A DNA stretch of 64,000 bases from Photobacterium toruni (GTDB lineage: Bacteria; Pseudomonadota; Gammaproteobacteria; Enterobacterales; Vibrionaceae): NCBI RefSeq assembly GCF_024529955.1, contig NZ_AP024856.1, positions 1-64,000 of the forward strand, written 5' to 3'. A model generated the notes under the pieces. The model searched no databases, was not told where the DNA came from, and saw only the letters and a list, made by a program, of their open reading frames with translations. Each line of letters opens with the position of its first letter. Within the stretch, counting starts at the first letter, position 1. The position numbers and the translations under genes were made by a program. Of this stretch, positions 43,588 through 51,336 are shown one piece after another.

Positions 43588-43735
43588 TAGCGAATGAAGT
43601 TATAGTAATCAATTAGAGGAGAGGTAACAGGAAGACAAGTTTGTCTGTCTATAATAGATAATAGCGGCGAGAAATAATGCTTGCCTCTGGTGAAAAAATG
43701 GTTATTTCACGCTGAAACAAAAACATAAAATAACA
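43588..43735. repeat. Duplicated promoter block, copy 1
   Basis: About 145 bases from 'AGCGAATGAAGTTATAGTAA' through the second dyad match 46694-46838 with only a few differences. The copy carries both dyads and the -10, so the duplication moved a whole regulatory unit between two operons. Confidence 0.85.
43602..43645 (-). promoter_or_regulatory. Shared-type island promoter 8 (52-residue protein)
   Basis: Minus strand: GACAAACTTGTC (43634-43645), 26 bases, then TACTAT (43602-43607). A second dyad TTTCACGCTGAAA lies at 43705-43717. The whole block is duplicated at 46.69-46.84 kb. Confidence 0.65.
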
Positions 43736-43895
43736 GATATTCAATTAGTTAAATAAATTATAGGGTTGGAGAAGATACATCTTTGACTACTTTTCAATAT
43801 TAAGAGGGAATAACTCACCGTAACTTTTTATTGTTTAAAACAGATGTTTGAATAAATTATTGCCTTTTACAAATCGAGTAGATCATGTATTTCCT

Positions 43896-43926
43896 GTCAG
43901 AAATGACATGCCCTGCTTAAAGAGAT
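43896..43926 (+). CRISPR. Solo truncated CRISPR repeat (decayed array)
   Basis: GTCAGAAATGACATG...GCTTAAAGAGAT matches the 31-base truncated terminal repeat with two substitutions, and is followed by AAAAAACCGACATCGCTGTCGATTTTTTT-like terminator remains (stem now mismatched). Upstream, GTTTGAAT and TTGCCT of the leader persist but TAGAAT has decayed to TCATGT. There are no spacers. This is the footprint of a fourth array. Confidence 0.8.
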
Positions 43927-43982
43927 AAAAAACCGACATCGCTGTCGATTTTTTTGGGATCGTTATTCACAGTCCAATGGCA

Positions 43983-44975
43983 TCAGGCTTTATGATCACT
44001 GGATTTCACCTCTGTTGGCCACAACTCTCGACTTAAATCCCCTTTATTGTTTTCCAATGACCACTTATATTGCTCAAGTAACGTGATCCACTGTTTCACC
44101 CCGACACGCTTGTTGGGATCATGCGCTCCCTCGGTAAAGGTTTGAATAAATGCCGATTTTAACTTAAAGGTTAAATGACTCCACCATGTATACCACGGAC
44201 CAATCGGGATCGAACCTTGACTGCCAGGGCGAATTTTTTGACCGTAAGGAAAGTGACCTTTTCTTATATTTTCGACGGTACTGGTGCCGCCGATATGCTC
44301 ATAGGGATGGCGCCCACTCATTAACAGCATGAAACAAATCACCGCCAAAGAAAAACAATCACTTTGTGCATTACGCTCAACATTGCGTAAATTTTTTCCC
44401 TGATGCTCTGGCGGGATCATTGCATCTTGACCGACAGGACAAGGGTAGCAGGTTCCGTTATGAACAAACTGATAGCTATCACAATCAATCAAATGAACCT
44501 TTTTCGTTAGCGGATCAACCAAAAAATTATCCAAGTTAATATCACCAAGAAAAATATTATGTTGATGTAAGGTATTAACTGTTGAGAGTAGATTGATCAG
44601 ATACTCTGCTACATCAACCCTGTCTATTCCACCTAAGCGTTGTTTTACCTTTTTGGGGTTACGGAATAAACTGAGCGTCATTCCCGCGACCTTTGGCATC
44701 ACATAACCTAGCCATTGCTGATGTTGATCAAAAATAGCCATTCGCGGCCAAGCCAGTGGTAACTGCGCCAATTGAGGATGCTGTCGCAGCACATTAATTT
44801 GCGCTGTGACTTTAGTTTGGCGTTGTTGTTCATCACGCAACTCAGGATGATACACTTTAGCAACAGCTGCTGGGCGGTGAGTGACATCAAATACCGTGCC
44901 CTCTCCTCCGGCCTTAATTTCCTGACCTAATCGCTGCCCTTTACCACATGGATCATAAATATTTGTCATTGCCAC
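43983..44975 (-). CDS. Serine/threonine protein kinase-like protein (TerY-P triad)
   Basis: 330 residues of kinase fold: glycine loop 'AGGEGTVFDV', VAIK-type lysine in 'AAVAKVYHPE', catalytic loop 'IFLGDINLDNFLV' and 'VHLIDCDSYQF' in place of DFG. Together with the PP2C and vWA genes upstream it forms a TerY-P-type triad, known from tellurite/stress-linked and defence-linked loci. The C-terminus (KQWITLLEQYKWSLENNKGD) follows the kinase core. Last gene of its operon. Confidence 0.8.
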   Translation of the reverse strand: MAMTNIYDPCGKGQRLGQEIKAGGEGTVFDVTHRPAAVAKVYHPELRDEQQRQTKVTAQINVLRQHPQLAQLPLAWPRMAIFDQHQQWLGYVMPKVAGMTLSLFRNPKKVKQRLGGIDRVDVAEYLINLLSTVNTLHQHNIFLGDINLDNFLVDPLTKKVHLIDCDSYQFVHNGTCYPCPVGQDAMIPPEHQGKNLRNVERNAQSDCFSLAVICFMLLMSGRHPYEHIGGTSTVENIRKGHFPYGQKIRPGSQGSIPIGPWYTWWSHLTFKLKSAFIQTFTEGAHDPNKRVGVKQWITLLEQYKWSLENNKGDLSRELWPTEVKSSDHKA

Positions 44976-45029
44976 TCCCTCTTAAGGCTATTGATACTTA
45001 ACGATATTTAATGAGAATAATACCAACGA

Positions 45030-45926
45030 TCATTGTTCATTCGCGTTTGCTTTTGGTGCAACAACCATACTTATACTCTTATCATCACCGGAGGTTTTTC
45101 CCCATACAGAGGGATCGGATAAAAACTCAAATAGGACTCTGTGTGAGCTCTGCTGTGATAAAAGCGATGCAAAACGTTCAACTAAGGGCGCACTGGTATG
45201 GTATTGTAAATTCATTAGCCGCTCTGCCGCGCCATCACTCATAGCGGCAAGCCCTGAGATCTCGGTTGCTGATGCCATGCCATACTGCACATGCGCCATA
45301 GTTAATGCTGGATCAACAAAACAAGTATGATTAGCAAACTCTCCCTTTTCAGGCATCACCATCACTTGCCATGCGTGAGTTTCATCATGTTCACATCGAC
45401 GCAGTAAATAGCCATCTCCGATTTGTAACCAGAAATGATGGTATTTACCCATAATTGCAACTAATAACGTTGAGCGAAAAGCGGTTTCTGGCTGCTGCCA
45501 ATGAGTAGCAATATCTTTTATGATCCCTTTACTGTGTCGCGCAATAATACTAGCCAAGCGCTCACTGATCTGTTCAGTATCCACATCTTTGGTATCTAAC
45601 CATTCTGCTAATAACGGCTCTAATGTCATAAAAAGACGTTGCAGTTGTTGGCTTAATGCATTTGAGCCAAAGTGAGACAATTTAGCACTGCCCGCACCAT
45701 CACAATTAACTACAATGGGACGCAAACGTGTTTGTGCTGATGCTGCATCTTGGCAAGGTTGTCCTGTTACGCTATGACGGTATCCCATCACTGCCTGAGC
45801 GACGGCCTGCCATCCTTTTATCTCACAAGATTGATCTTCTTTTTTCGGCACTAAAACAGGCAGTAATAAATACTGTTGCGCTTGTAGTGGAGCGTAGTGA
45901 CTGGGTATAACATGAGGTTTCGACAT
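45030..45926 (-). CDS. PP2C-type protein phosphatase (TerY-P triad)
   Basis: 298 residues: 'SVTGQPCQDAASAQTRLRPIVVNCDGAGSA' has the paired Asp/Gly of PP2C metal binding, and 'LAAMSDGAAERLMNL' the later SDG motif; 'DDKSISMVVA' completes the set. It would reverse phosphorylation by the neighbouring kinase. Spacing to the kinase is 54 bases and to the vWA gene 70 bases. Confidence 0.8.
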   Translation of the reverse strand: MSKPHVIPSHYAPLQAQQYLLLPVLVPKKEDQSCEIKGWQAVAQAVMGYRHSVTGQPCQDAASAQTRLRPIVVNCDGAGSAKLSHFGSNALSQQLQRLFMTLEPLLAEWLDTKDVDTEQISERLASIIARHSKGIIKDIATHWQQPETAFRSTLLVAIMGKYHHFWLQIGDGYLLRRCEHDETHAWQVMVMPEKGEFANHTCFVDPALTMAHVQYGMASATEISGLAAMSDGAAERLMNLQYHTSAPLVERFASLLSQQSSHRVLFEFLSDPSVWGKTSGDDKSISMVVAPKANANEQ

Positions 45927-45996
45927 TTTATATTCCTAATAATCATCAACCGCCAAGAGGTGAACTATTCACCTCTTGGCGCTATCTGTTTAACCA

Positions 45997-46668
45997 CTAA
46001 ATATCCAGTGAATCCCAAGATTGGGTGCTTGGCAGACGAATACTGTCACCAGGTGTAGAGGCACTCACGCGCATCATGCTTTGCGATAACCACAAAAAAA
46101 ACTCTTTAAATTTCAAACCATACAGTTGCTTAGGTGGCATCGCAGAAAATTCAGATAACAGCGATAAGTTAGCGTCTTCACCAATACCGATACACAACAC
46201 CACCATTTTTTTTGTTTGCGCTAAATTTTTTAATTTTTGCGCGGCAGCCTGCCAGTGATCATTCGGCTCACCGTCTGTCATCAAGACCAACCAAGGCTGA
46301 TAATAACTCACCCCATTTTGCTGATACTGCTGCTTACGCGCTTCCAATTTTTGAATAGCAAGCTCTACAGCTTCCCCCATCGGAGTCATACCGCAAGCCT
46401 CAACACGACCGACATCAATAATATCGTCAACACACGTTAGCGGTTGTACTTGCTCTACTTGATGACCAAATGTCACCACGCCAATCTCAACAGAGCTAGC
46501 AGCAACATCATCACTTTTTAATTCAGCGATAAATTGACTTACTCCACGATTAAGCTCATCAATACGACTCCCCCCCATACTTGATGATGCATCTAGCACC
46601 AACATACAAGGGCATCGAGGGGCAGGGTTCACAACTAAATCGTTGTGATAATCAAACGTGGTACTCAT
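45997..46668 (-). CDS. TerY-like von Willebrand A-domain protein
   Basis: 223 residues with MIDAS 'LVLDASSSMGGSRIDELN' (DxSxS), 'GMTPMGEAVELA' and 'LMTDGEPNDHW'. TerY-type vWA proteins act as scaffolds with a kinase and PP2C phosphatase. First gene of the triad, behind a shared-type promoter. Confidence 0.82.
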   Translation of the reverse strand: MSTTFDYHNDLVVNPAPRCPCMLVLDASSSMGGSRIDELNRGVSQFIAELKSDDVAASSVEIGVVTFGHQVEQVQPLTCVDDIIDVGRVEACGMTPMGEAVELAIQKLEARKQQYQQNGVSYYQPWLVLMTDGEPNDHWQAAAQKLKNLAQTKKMVVLCIGIGEDANLSLLSEFSAMPPKQLYGLKFKEFFLWLSQSMMRVSASTPGDSIRLPSTQSWDSLDI

Positions 46669-46693
46669 AACGTCACTCCTATAAAACTGCCAG

Positions 46694-46838
46694 TGCAGCG
46701 AATGAAGTTATAGTAATCAATCAGAGGAGAGGTAACAGGAAGACAAGTTTGTCTGTCTATAATAGATAATAGCGGCGAGAAAGAATGCTTGCCTCTGGTG
46801 AAAAATGGTTATTGCACGCTGAAACAAAAATATAAACA
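46694..46838. repeat. Duplicated promoter block, copy 2
   Basis: Near-identical to 43588-43735. Differences are few substitutions and one A-run length change, so the duplication is recent relative to the divergence among the other island promoters. Confidence 0.85.
46710..46753 (-). promoter_or_regulatory. Shared-type island promoter 9 (kinase triad)
   Basis: Minus strand: GACAAACTTGTC (46742-46753), 26 bases, TACTAT (46710-46715), about 42 bases before ATG 46668. The second dyad has decayed to TTGCACGCTGAAA (46812-46824). Confidence 0.65.
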
Positions 46839-46904
46839 CAACAATCTCAACATGTTAAATAAACACAAACAAAAAGTAATATCACTATATCGAGATAGAG
46901 CGAT

Positions 46905-47125
46905 GCCTCACAGCCTCGCTCCCCCACACCACCCAGCATACGGATCCGTACTGGGCAGTTCGTAACAGTTAAGTGAGTGATAATCTCTGTAATCCAATAT
47001 TAACAATCCAGCCATATCCCTTTCGAATGTATTGTTTTGCTTGAAATAATGCATGATGAGCTGAATGCTTAGGACGACAAATAAATTTCAATTGCCATAT
47101 CCATTTATCGATAGCGGAATTCGGC
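46905..47125 (-). mobile_element. Possible group II intron 3' fragment
   Basis: The minus strand reads '...CCCAGTACGGATCCGTATGC' followed by a G-rich GGGTGGTGTGGGGGAG segment, which resembles the structured RNA end of bacterial group II introns. Just upstream is a 35-codon open stretch (KFICRPKHSAHHALFQAK...) ending in a stop, which might be the end of an intron-encoded protein. There is no reverse-transcriptase core. The call is from pattern memory and is weak. Confidence 0.3.
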
Positions 47126-47149
47126 TTAAATCAAAAGGAGGAAGTTAAA

Positions 47150-47760
47150 ACCATTTTCATTTAAGTTTGGTTTGTTAATGAAGCAATGGCGTTATGGGGT
47201 CATTAGCCGATTAAGAGCACATTATTCCGTATTAATTTTACCGCCAGAATTGGAGATGGAAGGCAATAGCCCTCAGTCCTAGACTGCATTTTTAGACAGA
47301 AACTATAATAGCTATTGGAATGTTAATGTTGCCCAAAATACCACTCATAAGACGCATCCCGCGAAATATTTAGGGAGTTACGTGAAAAAGCTGTCGATAG
47401 CGGCTACTCGGTTGGCTGATTACACCGGTGGGGGATGTGACGTTTACTTATCTAGACCACAGAAGTAAAAGCTATAAAGATTTAACCTTAAGCCAAACAG
47501 AAATGACGCTGAGGATATTGAACCATGTGCCTGAAAAACACCTCAAAATAATCCGTTATTTTGGTTTTTATCGAACCGTTTACGGGGACGCTTATTGCCA
47601 TTGATATATAAACAACTCGGACAAGAGGTTGTTACTGCCAAAACCTTTGGTTTTGCAGCGATGATGAAAGCCTTTTTGAAAGTTGATCTATTCAAATGTA
47701 TTTTATGTGATGCTCGAATGGTATTCACGGGGTTTATAGCAGGATTAAAAATAGGCTAAT
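47150..47760 (+). pseudogene. IS91-family transposase, decayed
   Basis: Translating in shifting frames gives 'KYLGSYVKK', 'SIAATRLADYTGG', 'VTFTYLDHRSKSYKDLTLSQ', 'HLKIIRYFGFYRTVYG' and 'RGRLLPLIYKQLGQE', in the order of the C-terminal half of IS91-type rolling-circle transposases. Several stops and frameshifts make it inactive. The 47761-48055 interval after it is AT-rich with no gene I can support. Confidence 0.7.
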
Positions 47761-48055
47761 TAGTCTCAGCGATAGAAAATATCGCGTTACAGAGGCCAAT
47801 TTCAGGCCGTAGTTAGGGTAAATCTATTCAAAATCAGTGTTTATGATCAAAACTGCTTTAATTCTATTCGAATTTTCTCATTTCTTAATTCATCCATAAT
47901 GAAAAAGGTCAAAATGACGGTTTGTCTTGGTTTTTTCTTGAGGGATAGTAATCTTTCAGATTCCTATCCATTTAAAATACACATTAAATGTCAAAAATCA
48001 CGATTTCATTTAGATTTAATATGACGAAACATAAACAACAAAAGATTATTTACTC

Positions 48056-48268
48056 ATGAGTGATTATTCAGATTTTTGTAAAATGTATGGTAGTAGTGCT
48101 AATGATCCTGATGTTATGGATAATTGCCTATCAGAACATGCCAATGGTGAAGAGTTTAACAATAATACTATTAAGTGTGTAACAGTATTATTAAATAGTC
48201 AGCATCACGATTACTATAACGAGTGGATGAATAAAAATAATTATCGTTTTGAGGATTTGGGTTTATGA
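48056..48268 (+). CDS. Hypothetical acidic protein, possibly 5' part of an IS-split gene
   Basis: 70 residues (MSDYSDFCKMYGSSANDPDV...). Downstream in another frame the sequence reads protein-like up to the IS1595 insertion and resumes in register after it (see 49373-49579), so a longer gene with a frameshift near 48265 plus an IS insertion is possible. No family recognised. Confidence 0.4.
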   Translation: MSDYSDFCKMYGSSANDPDVMDNCLSEHANGEEFNNNTIKCVTVLLNSQHHDYYNEWMNKNNYRFEDLGL

Positions 48269-48345
48269 TAACCTCACATATAATGATAGCGTTGAACATA
48301 ACAACTATATTAAACTAACTCCACCACATATTATTCATATTGTTA

Positions 48346-49372
48346 CCTGATTACCACTATTTAACAGCCACTGTTAAATTATCTCCTATACTTCAAGATA
48401 TTGAAGTATAGGAGTGACGTTATGCCTAAGAATTCAATCCAATTTCAGAAAGGCTTTTCTATACCCGAATTTATGCAAATGTATGGGACAGAAATTCAAT
48501 GTAGAGAGCGTTTATTTAATATTCGATGGAAAAATGGTTACGTTTGCCCTACCTGTGCTTCTAAAAGTTATTGTGAACTTAAATCACGGTCATTATATCA
48601 ATGTAATAAGTGTCACCATCAGACATCATTGACGGCAGGTACTTTATTTTCCCATTCAAAATTACCGTTAACTACTTGGTTTTTAGCTATTTATCTCATC
48701 ACACAAGATAAAAACAGTATTTCAGCATTAGAGCTAAAGCGTAAATTAGGGGTTTCTTATAACGCAGCATGGCGAATAAAACATAAGCTCATGCAAGTGA
48801 TGAAAGAGCATGATGATAATCGAAAGTTAGGCAATATCGTGCAATTGGATGATGCATATATTGGAGGTAAACAAAAAGGAAAGCGAGGACGTGGTGCCAA
48901 AGGTAAAACACCTTTTGTATCAGCGATCTCTTTGAATGAAGAAGGTCATCCTATTTATATGCGGCTAAGTGTTGTTTCTTGTTTAAAAAAACAAGAAATT
49001 ACAGATTGGGCTAAAAAGCATTTACAAGAAAAAACGTTAGTCATATCAGATGTTTTACCCTGTTTTAATGGTCTGTTAGCAGCAGATATTATTCATGGTT
49101 CATTACCAAAAAATGGTAAAGAACTTCACCAATATGAAGCTGCATTTTATTGGGTCGATACCATGATTAGTAACGTTAAAAATTCGATAAAAGGGACATA
49201 TCACGCAATTAGAGAAAAGCATATTCCTCGTTATCTTGGTGAATTCTGTTTTCGATTTAATTATCGGTTTCGAGTTGAAGATATATTCAATACGCTAATT
49301 AAATGTGGTGCAAAATCACCACCGATGCCAGAGAAATTATTAACGCTGGCTGAGTCTCGGTGGTAATCAGGT
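48346..49372 (+). mobile_element. IS1595-family insertion sequence
   Basis: Terminal inverted repeats ACCTGATTACCAC (48346-48358) and GTGGTAATCAGGT (49360-49372) enclose one transposase gene. Direct repeats ATTGTT flank both sides (48340-48345, 49373-49378), consistent with target duplication. The element appears intact. Confidence 0.88.
48422..49366 (+). CDS. IS1595-family transposase
   Basis: 314 residues from ATG 48422. An N-terminal zinc ribbon (CPTCASKSYCELKSRSLYQCNKC), the DDE-type core beginning 'NIVQLDDAYIGGKQKGKRGRGAKGKTPF', and a C-terminal 'RYLGEFCFRFNYRF' are characteristic of IS1595 (ISXO2-like) transposases. The frame is complete, ending inside the right inverted repeat. Confidence 0.92.
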   Translation: MPKNSIQFQKGFSIPEFMQMYGTEIQCRERLFNIRWKNGYVCPTCASKSYCELKSRSLYQCNKCHHQTSLTAGTLFSHSKLPLTTWFLAIYLITQDKNSISALELKRKLGVSYNAAWRIKHKLMQVMKEHDDNRKLGNIVQLDDAYIGGKQKGKRGRGAKGKTPFVSAISLNEEGHPIYMRLSVVSCLKKQEITDWAKKHLQEKTLVISDVLPCFNGLLAADIIHGSLPKNGKELHQYEAAFYWVDTMISNVKNSIKGTYHAIREKHIPRYLGEFCFRFNYRFRVEDIFNTLIKCGAKSPPMPEKLLTLAESRW

Positions 49373-49579
49373 ATTGTTAAGCTTTTATCTGAAGATAATA
49401 AGAAAGCAATCCCTATTGAAGCTCAATGGTTTATAAAACGTGGTTTTTATGTATTCTCAACGTTGAAGGAAGAAAATGGAAATTCTTATTGGTATCAAAT
49501 TGTATTAATTAAGTACTCATTTTACTCAAGCGTTGGGGCGGATTCGTTATTCAGCCCCAACAATTCCGCTACATCATAA
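49373..49579 (+). pseudogene. 3' part of a gene split by IS1595
   Basis: Joining across one ATTGTT copy gives one reading frame: upstream '...VEHNNYIKLTPPHIIHIV' and downstream 'KLLSEDNKKAIPIEAQWFIKRGFYVFSTLKEENGNSYWYQIVLIK'. The continuity shows that the IS landed within a gene. No family recognised. Confidence 0.55.
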
Positions 49580-49700
49580 TATCGAGTGCCACCTTTGGTT
49601 TTTCTTGCTGGCAGTAACTCGCCTGTTTTTTCCACTTTCTTAAAGTGGCTGGTTCAGTGCCGAGAAGTCGTGCAGCTTAACTAATCGCTTTTCCATAATT
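49522..49700 (-). pseudogene. MerR-type HTH remnant (IS607-resolvase-like)
   Basis: Minus-strand pieces 'AARLLGTEPATLRKWKK' and, one base out of frame, 'TGELLPARKTKGGTRYYDVAELLGL' form the N-terminal helix-turn-helix seen in IS607-type serine recombinases and MerR-like excisionases. A stop codon in the first turn and the frameshift show decay. Confidence 0.5.
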
Positions 49701-49715
49701 ATAGATTATAGAAGA

Positions 49716-49826
49716 TTAATCAACTCTGTTATTTACCCAATTCAGTACCAGTTTATCGCGTACTTCATCGACTGTTTCAGCATGCGTCATTAAGACACTA
49801 AATAGTTGTATATGTGTTTTATTCAT
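49716..49826 (-). CDS. Possible 36-residue peptide
   Basis: ATG 49826 to TAA 49716 encodes MNKTHIQLFSVLMTHAETVD... with a helical, mixed composition. The ribosome site is weak and the region is full of gene debris, so it may be a fragment. The rest of 49701-49928 has no feature I can support. Confidence 0.25.
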   Translation of the reverse strand: MNKTHIQLFSVLMTHAETVDEVRDKLVLNWVNNRVD

Positions 49827-49928
49827 AAAGAAAATACTCACTAATGTTTAGTATAGTGATACATCACATCGGCCTTGGTTAACGATGGAAACAATGGTGT
49901 AAAACAATAATAAAAACAGGAGGCCTCG

Positions 49929-50786
49929 ATGATACGATTATTATTTGCAGCAACGATCACCACTTCACTCGCCTCGTGTAGTGTCACCGATAATGCCTAT
50001 AAAAAAACCTATAAAGACAGACATTCAAATGTCATTTTGGTTAATCAGAATTGTTATTCATACATACACGATCACGCAGGGTTTAATGCCGCGCTAAAGC
50101 GTTCAAATAATGAATTTATAAGTTTTAACAATTTAGAACACTGCATTGAATATGGTGGTTACCTAGCGTCATCCTTGCACACGAAATTGCACCCTCAACT
50201 AAAAGCCGAGTTATTAAATAAACAGGCAAAAACGATCACTCCACCAGCATTTACTGATGATTTTGCGCCATTTCAGGAGGCTCTTACGGCACCATTTGGT
50301 ACAACATGTATGAATGCTAGAAATGCTTTCCTTAAAAACAGCAGCGAAATACCAGTTACCTACAAAACCAATAGGCAGTGCATTGTCGATACTGGACATT
50401 GGGTAGTGTATACAGCAAGTCAAGACACAGGCAGGATCGTAGAAACTAAGGCTGACAACATTCATGTTGGGCACGTTGTACCCTGGAGCTATATTCAATA
50501 TAAAAAAGTTGGACGTATATCTAATTATTTGCAATATCGTCTATCTACGGACAGTAACAATCTAATTCCACTCGCAAAACATCAACAAAACAATGGTAAT
50601 ATGATAACAATAGAGTATGACTTCGAAAGGGAGTTATATAATACTATCGGTTGGAATGGAAATAAGAACGATGCCTGTGCATACATTAAAAAATGGCTAA
50701 CCGTAACGCTTGAATACAACTTATTAGATGAATCTTCACAAGAGTTGGCCACTATAAAAGAAGATATAGTGAAATACTGTTATTAA
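49929..50786 (+). CDS. Lipoprotein with HNH/DUF1524-like nuclease domain
   Basis: 285 residues, ATG preceded by AGGAGG. The signal peptide ends in a lipobox (TTSLASC, Cys17). The C-terminal half contains 'DNIHVGHVVPWSYIQY' and 'STDSNNLIPLAKHQQNNGNM', the His-x-x-Pro and Asn-x-x-x-x-His arrangement of HNH (GmrSD C-terminal/DUF1524-like) nucleases. A surface or periplasmic nuclease on a conjugative plasmid could act on incoming DNA or in entry exclusion; this is inference. Confidence 0.65.
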   Translation: MIRLLFAATITTSLASCSVTDNAYKKTYKDRHSNVILVNQNCYSYIHDHAGFNAALKRSNNEFISFNNLEHCIEYGGYLASSLHTKLHPQLKAELLNKQAKTITPPAFTDDFAPFQEALTAPFGTTCMNARNAFLKNSSEIPVTYKTNRQCIVDTGHWVVYTASQDTGRIVETKADNIHVGHVVPWSYIQYKKVGRISNYLQYRLSTDSNNLIPLAKHQQNNGNMITIEYDFERELYNTIGWNGNKNDACAYIKKWLTVTLEYNLLDESSQELATIKEDIVKYCY

Positions 50787-50787
50787 T

Positions 50788-51204
50788 CTACCAGCCGTAC
50801 ATCTTTCTTGCGTAATATTTACCGGATGGTAGCTGAGAAATATCGCCAGATGTGATGGCAGAAATATCGGGGAATGAACTGTCTAAAGATCTTATGTTTT
50901 GATCTAATGCATAAATATCAGTCAATGTAATAGAAGCAGGTAATGATTTCGGGTTCTTAGCAACTCTATCAATCAATGCTGTACATTCAGCAGAAGGAAG
51001 TGCTTTGGTCATTATTGCATTAGAACACGTCACATAGAGCTTAGTAATTTTGTTTATCTTTTCGTTGCGGTTGTTGTTGTCATAAATTGTGATGCAATTG
51101 ACTACGAGCATCAACAATATCAGTATCTTAGGATCACGTGGTATGAGTGATGATAAACGGAATATGCTTATTTCTTTAATTTTTGACACGCTTGTATTGA
51201 ACAT
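50788..51204 (-). CDS. Hypothetical single-pass membrane protein
   Basis: 138 residues with AAGGAG before ATG 51204. One membrane segment (KILILLMLVVNCITIY, about residues 26-41) and a periplasmic-looking C-terminus with two cysteines (VTCSNAIM, SAECTALI) that may pair. It converges on the nuclease gene with a 1-base gap. No family recognised. Confidence 0.55.
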   Translation of the reverse strand: MFNTSVSKIKEISIFRLSSLIPRDPKILILLMLVVNCITIYDNNNRNEKINKITKLYVTCSNAIMTKALPSAECTALIDRVAKNPKSLPASITLTDIYALDQNIRSLDSSFPDISAITSGDISQLPSGKYYARKMYGW

Positions 51205-51336
51205 GTGATCGCTCCTTAGTGAACCTTAATTTTATAATTTTCTCGAATGGATGTTGAAATTAGTGAACTTAAAAACGGATGCTTAAGCGTGAAAGGTGGA
51301 AGTAAAGAGTCTTAAGATAATAGAAAAGGAGTTCAT

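Noticed and set aside
43896-43926. Solo repeat as a functional one-spacer array
   Set aside because: No second repeat follows and the leader -10 has decayed.
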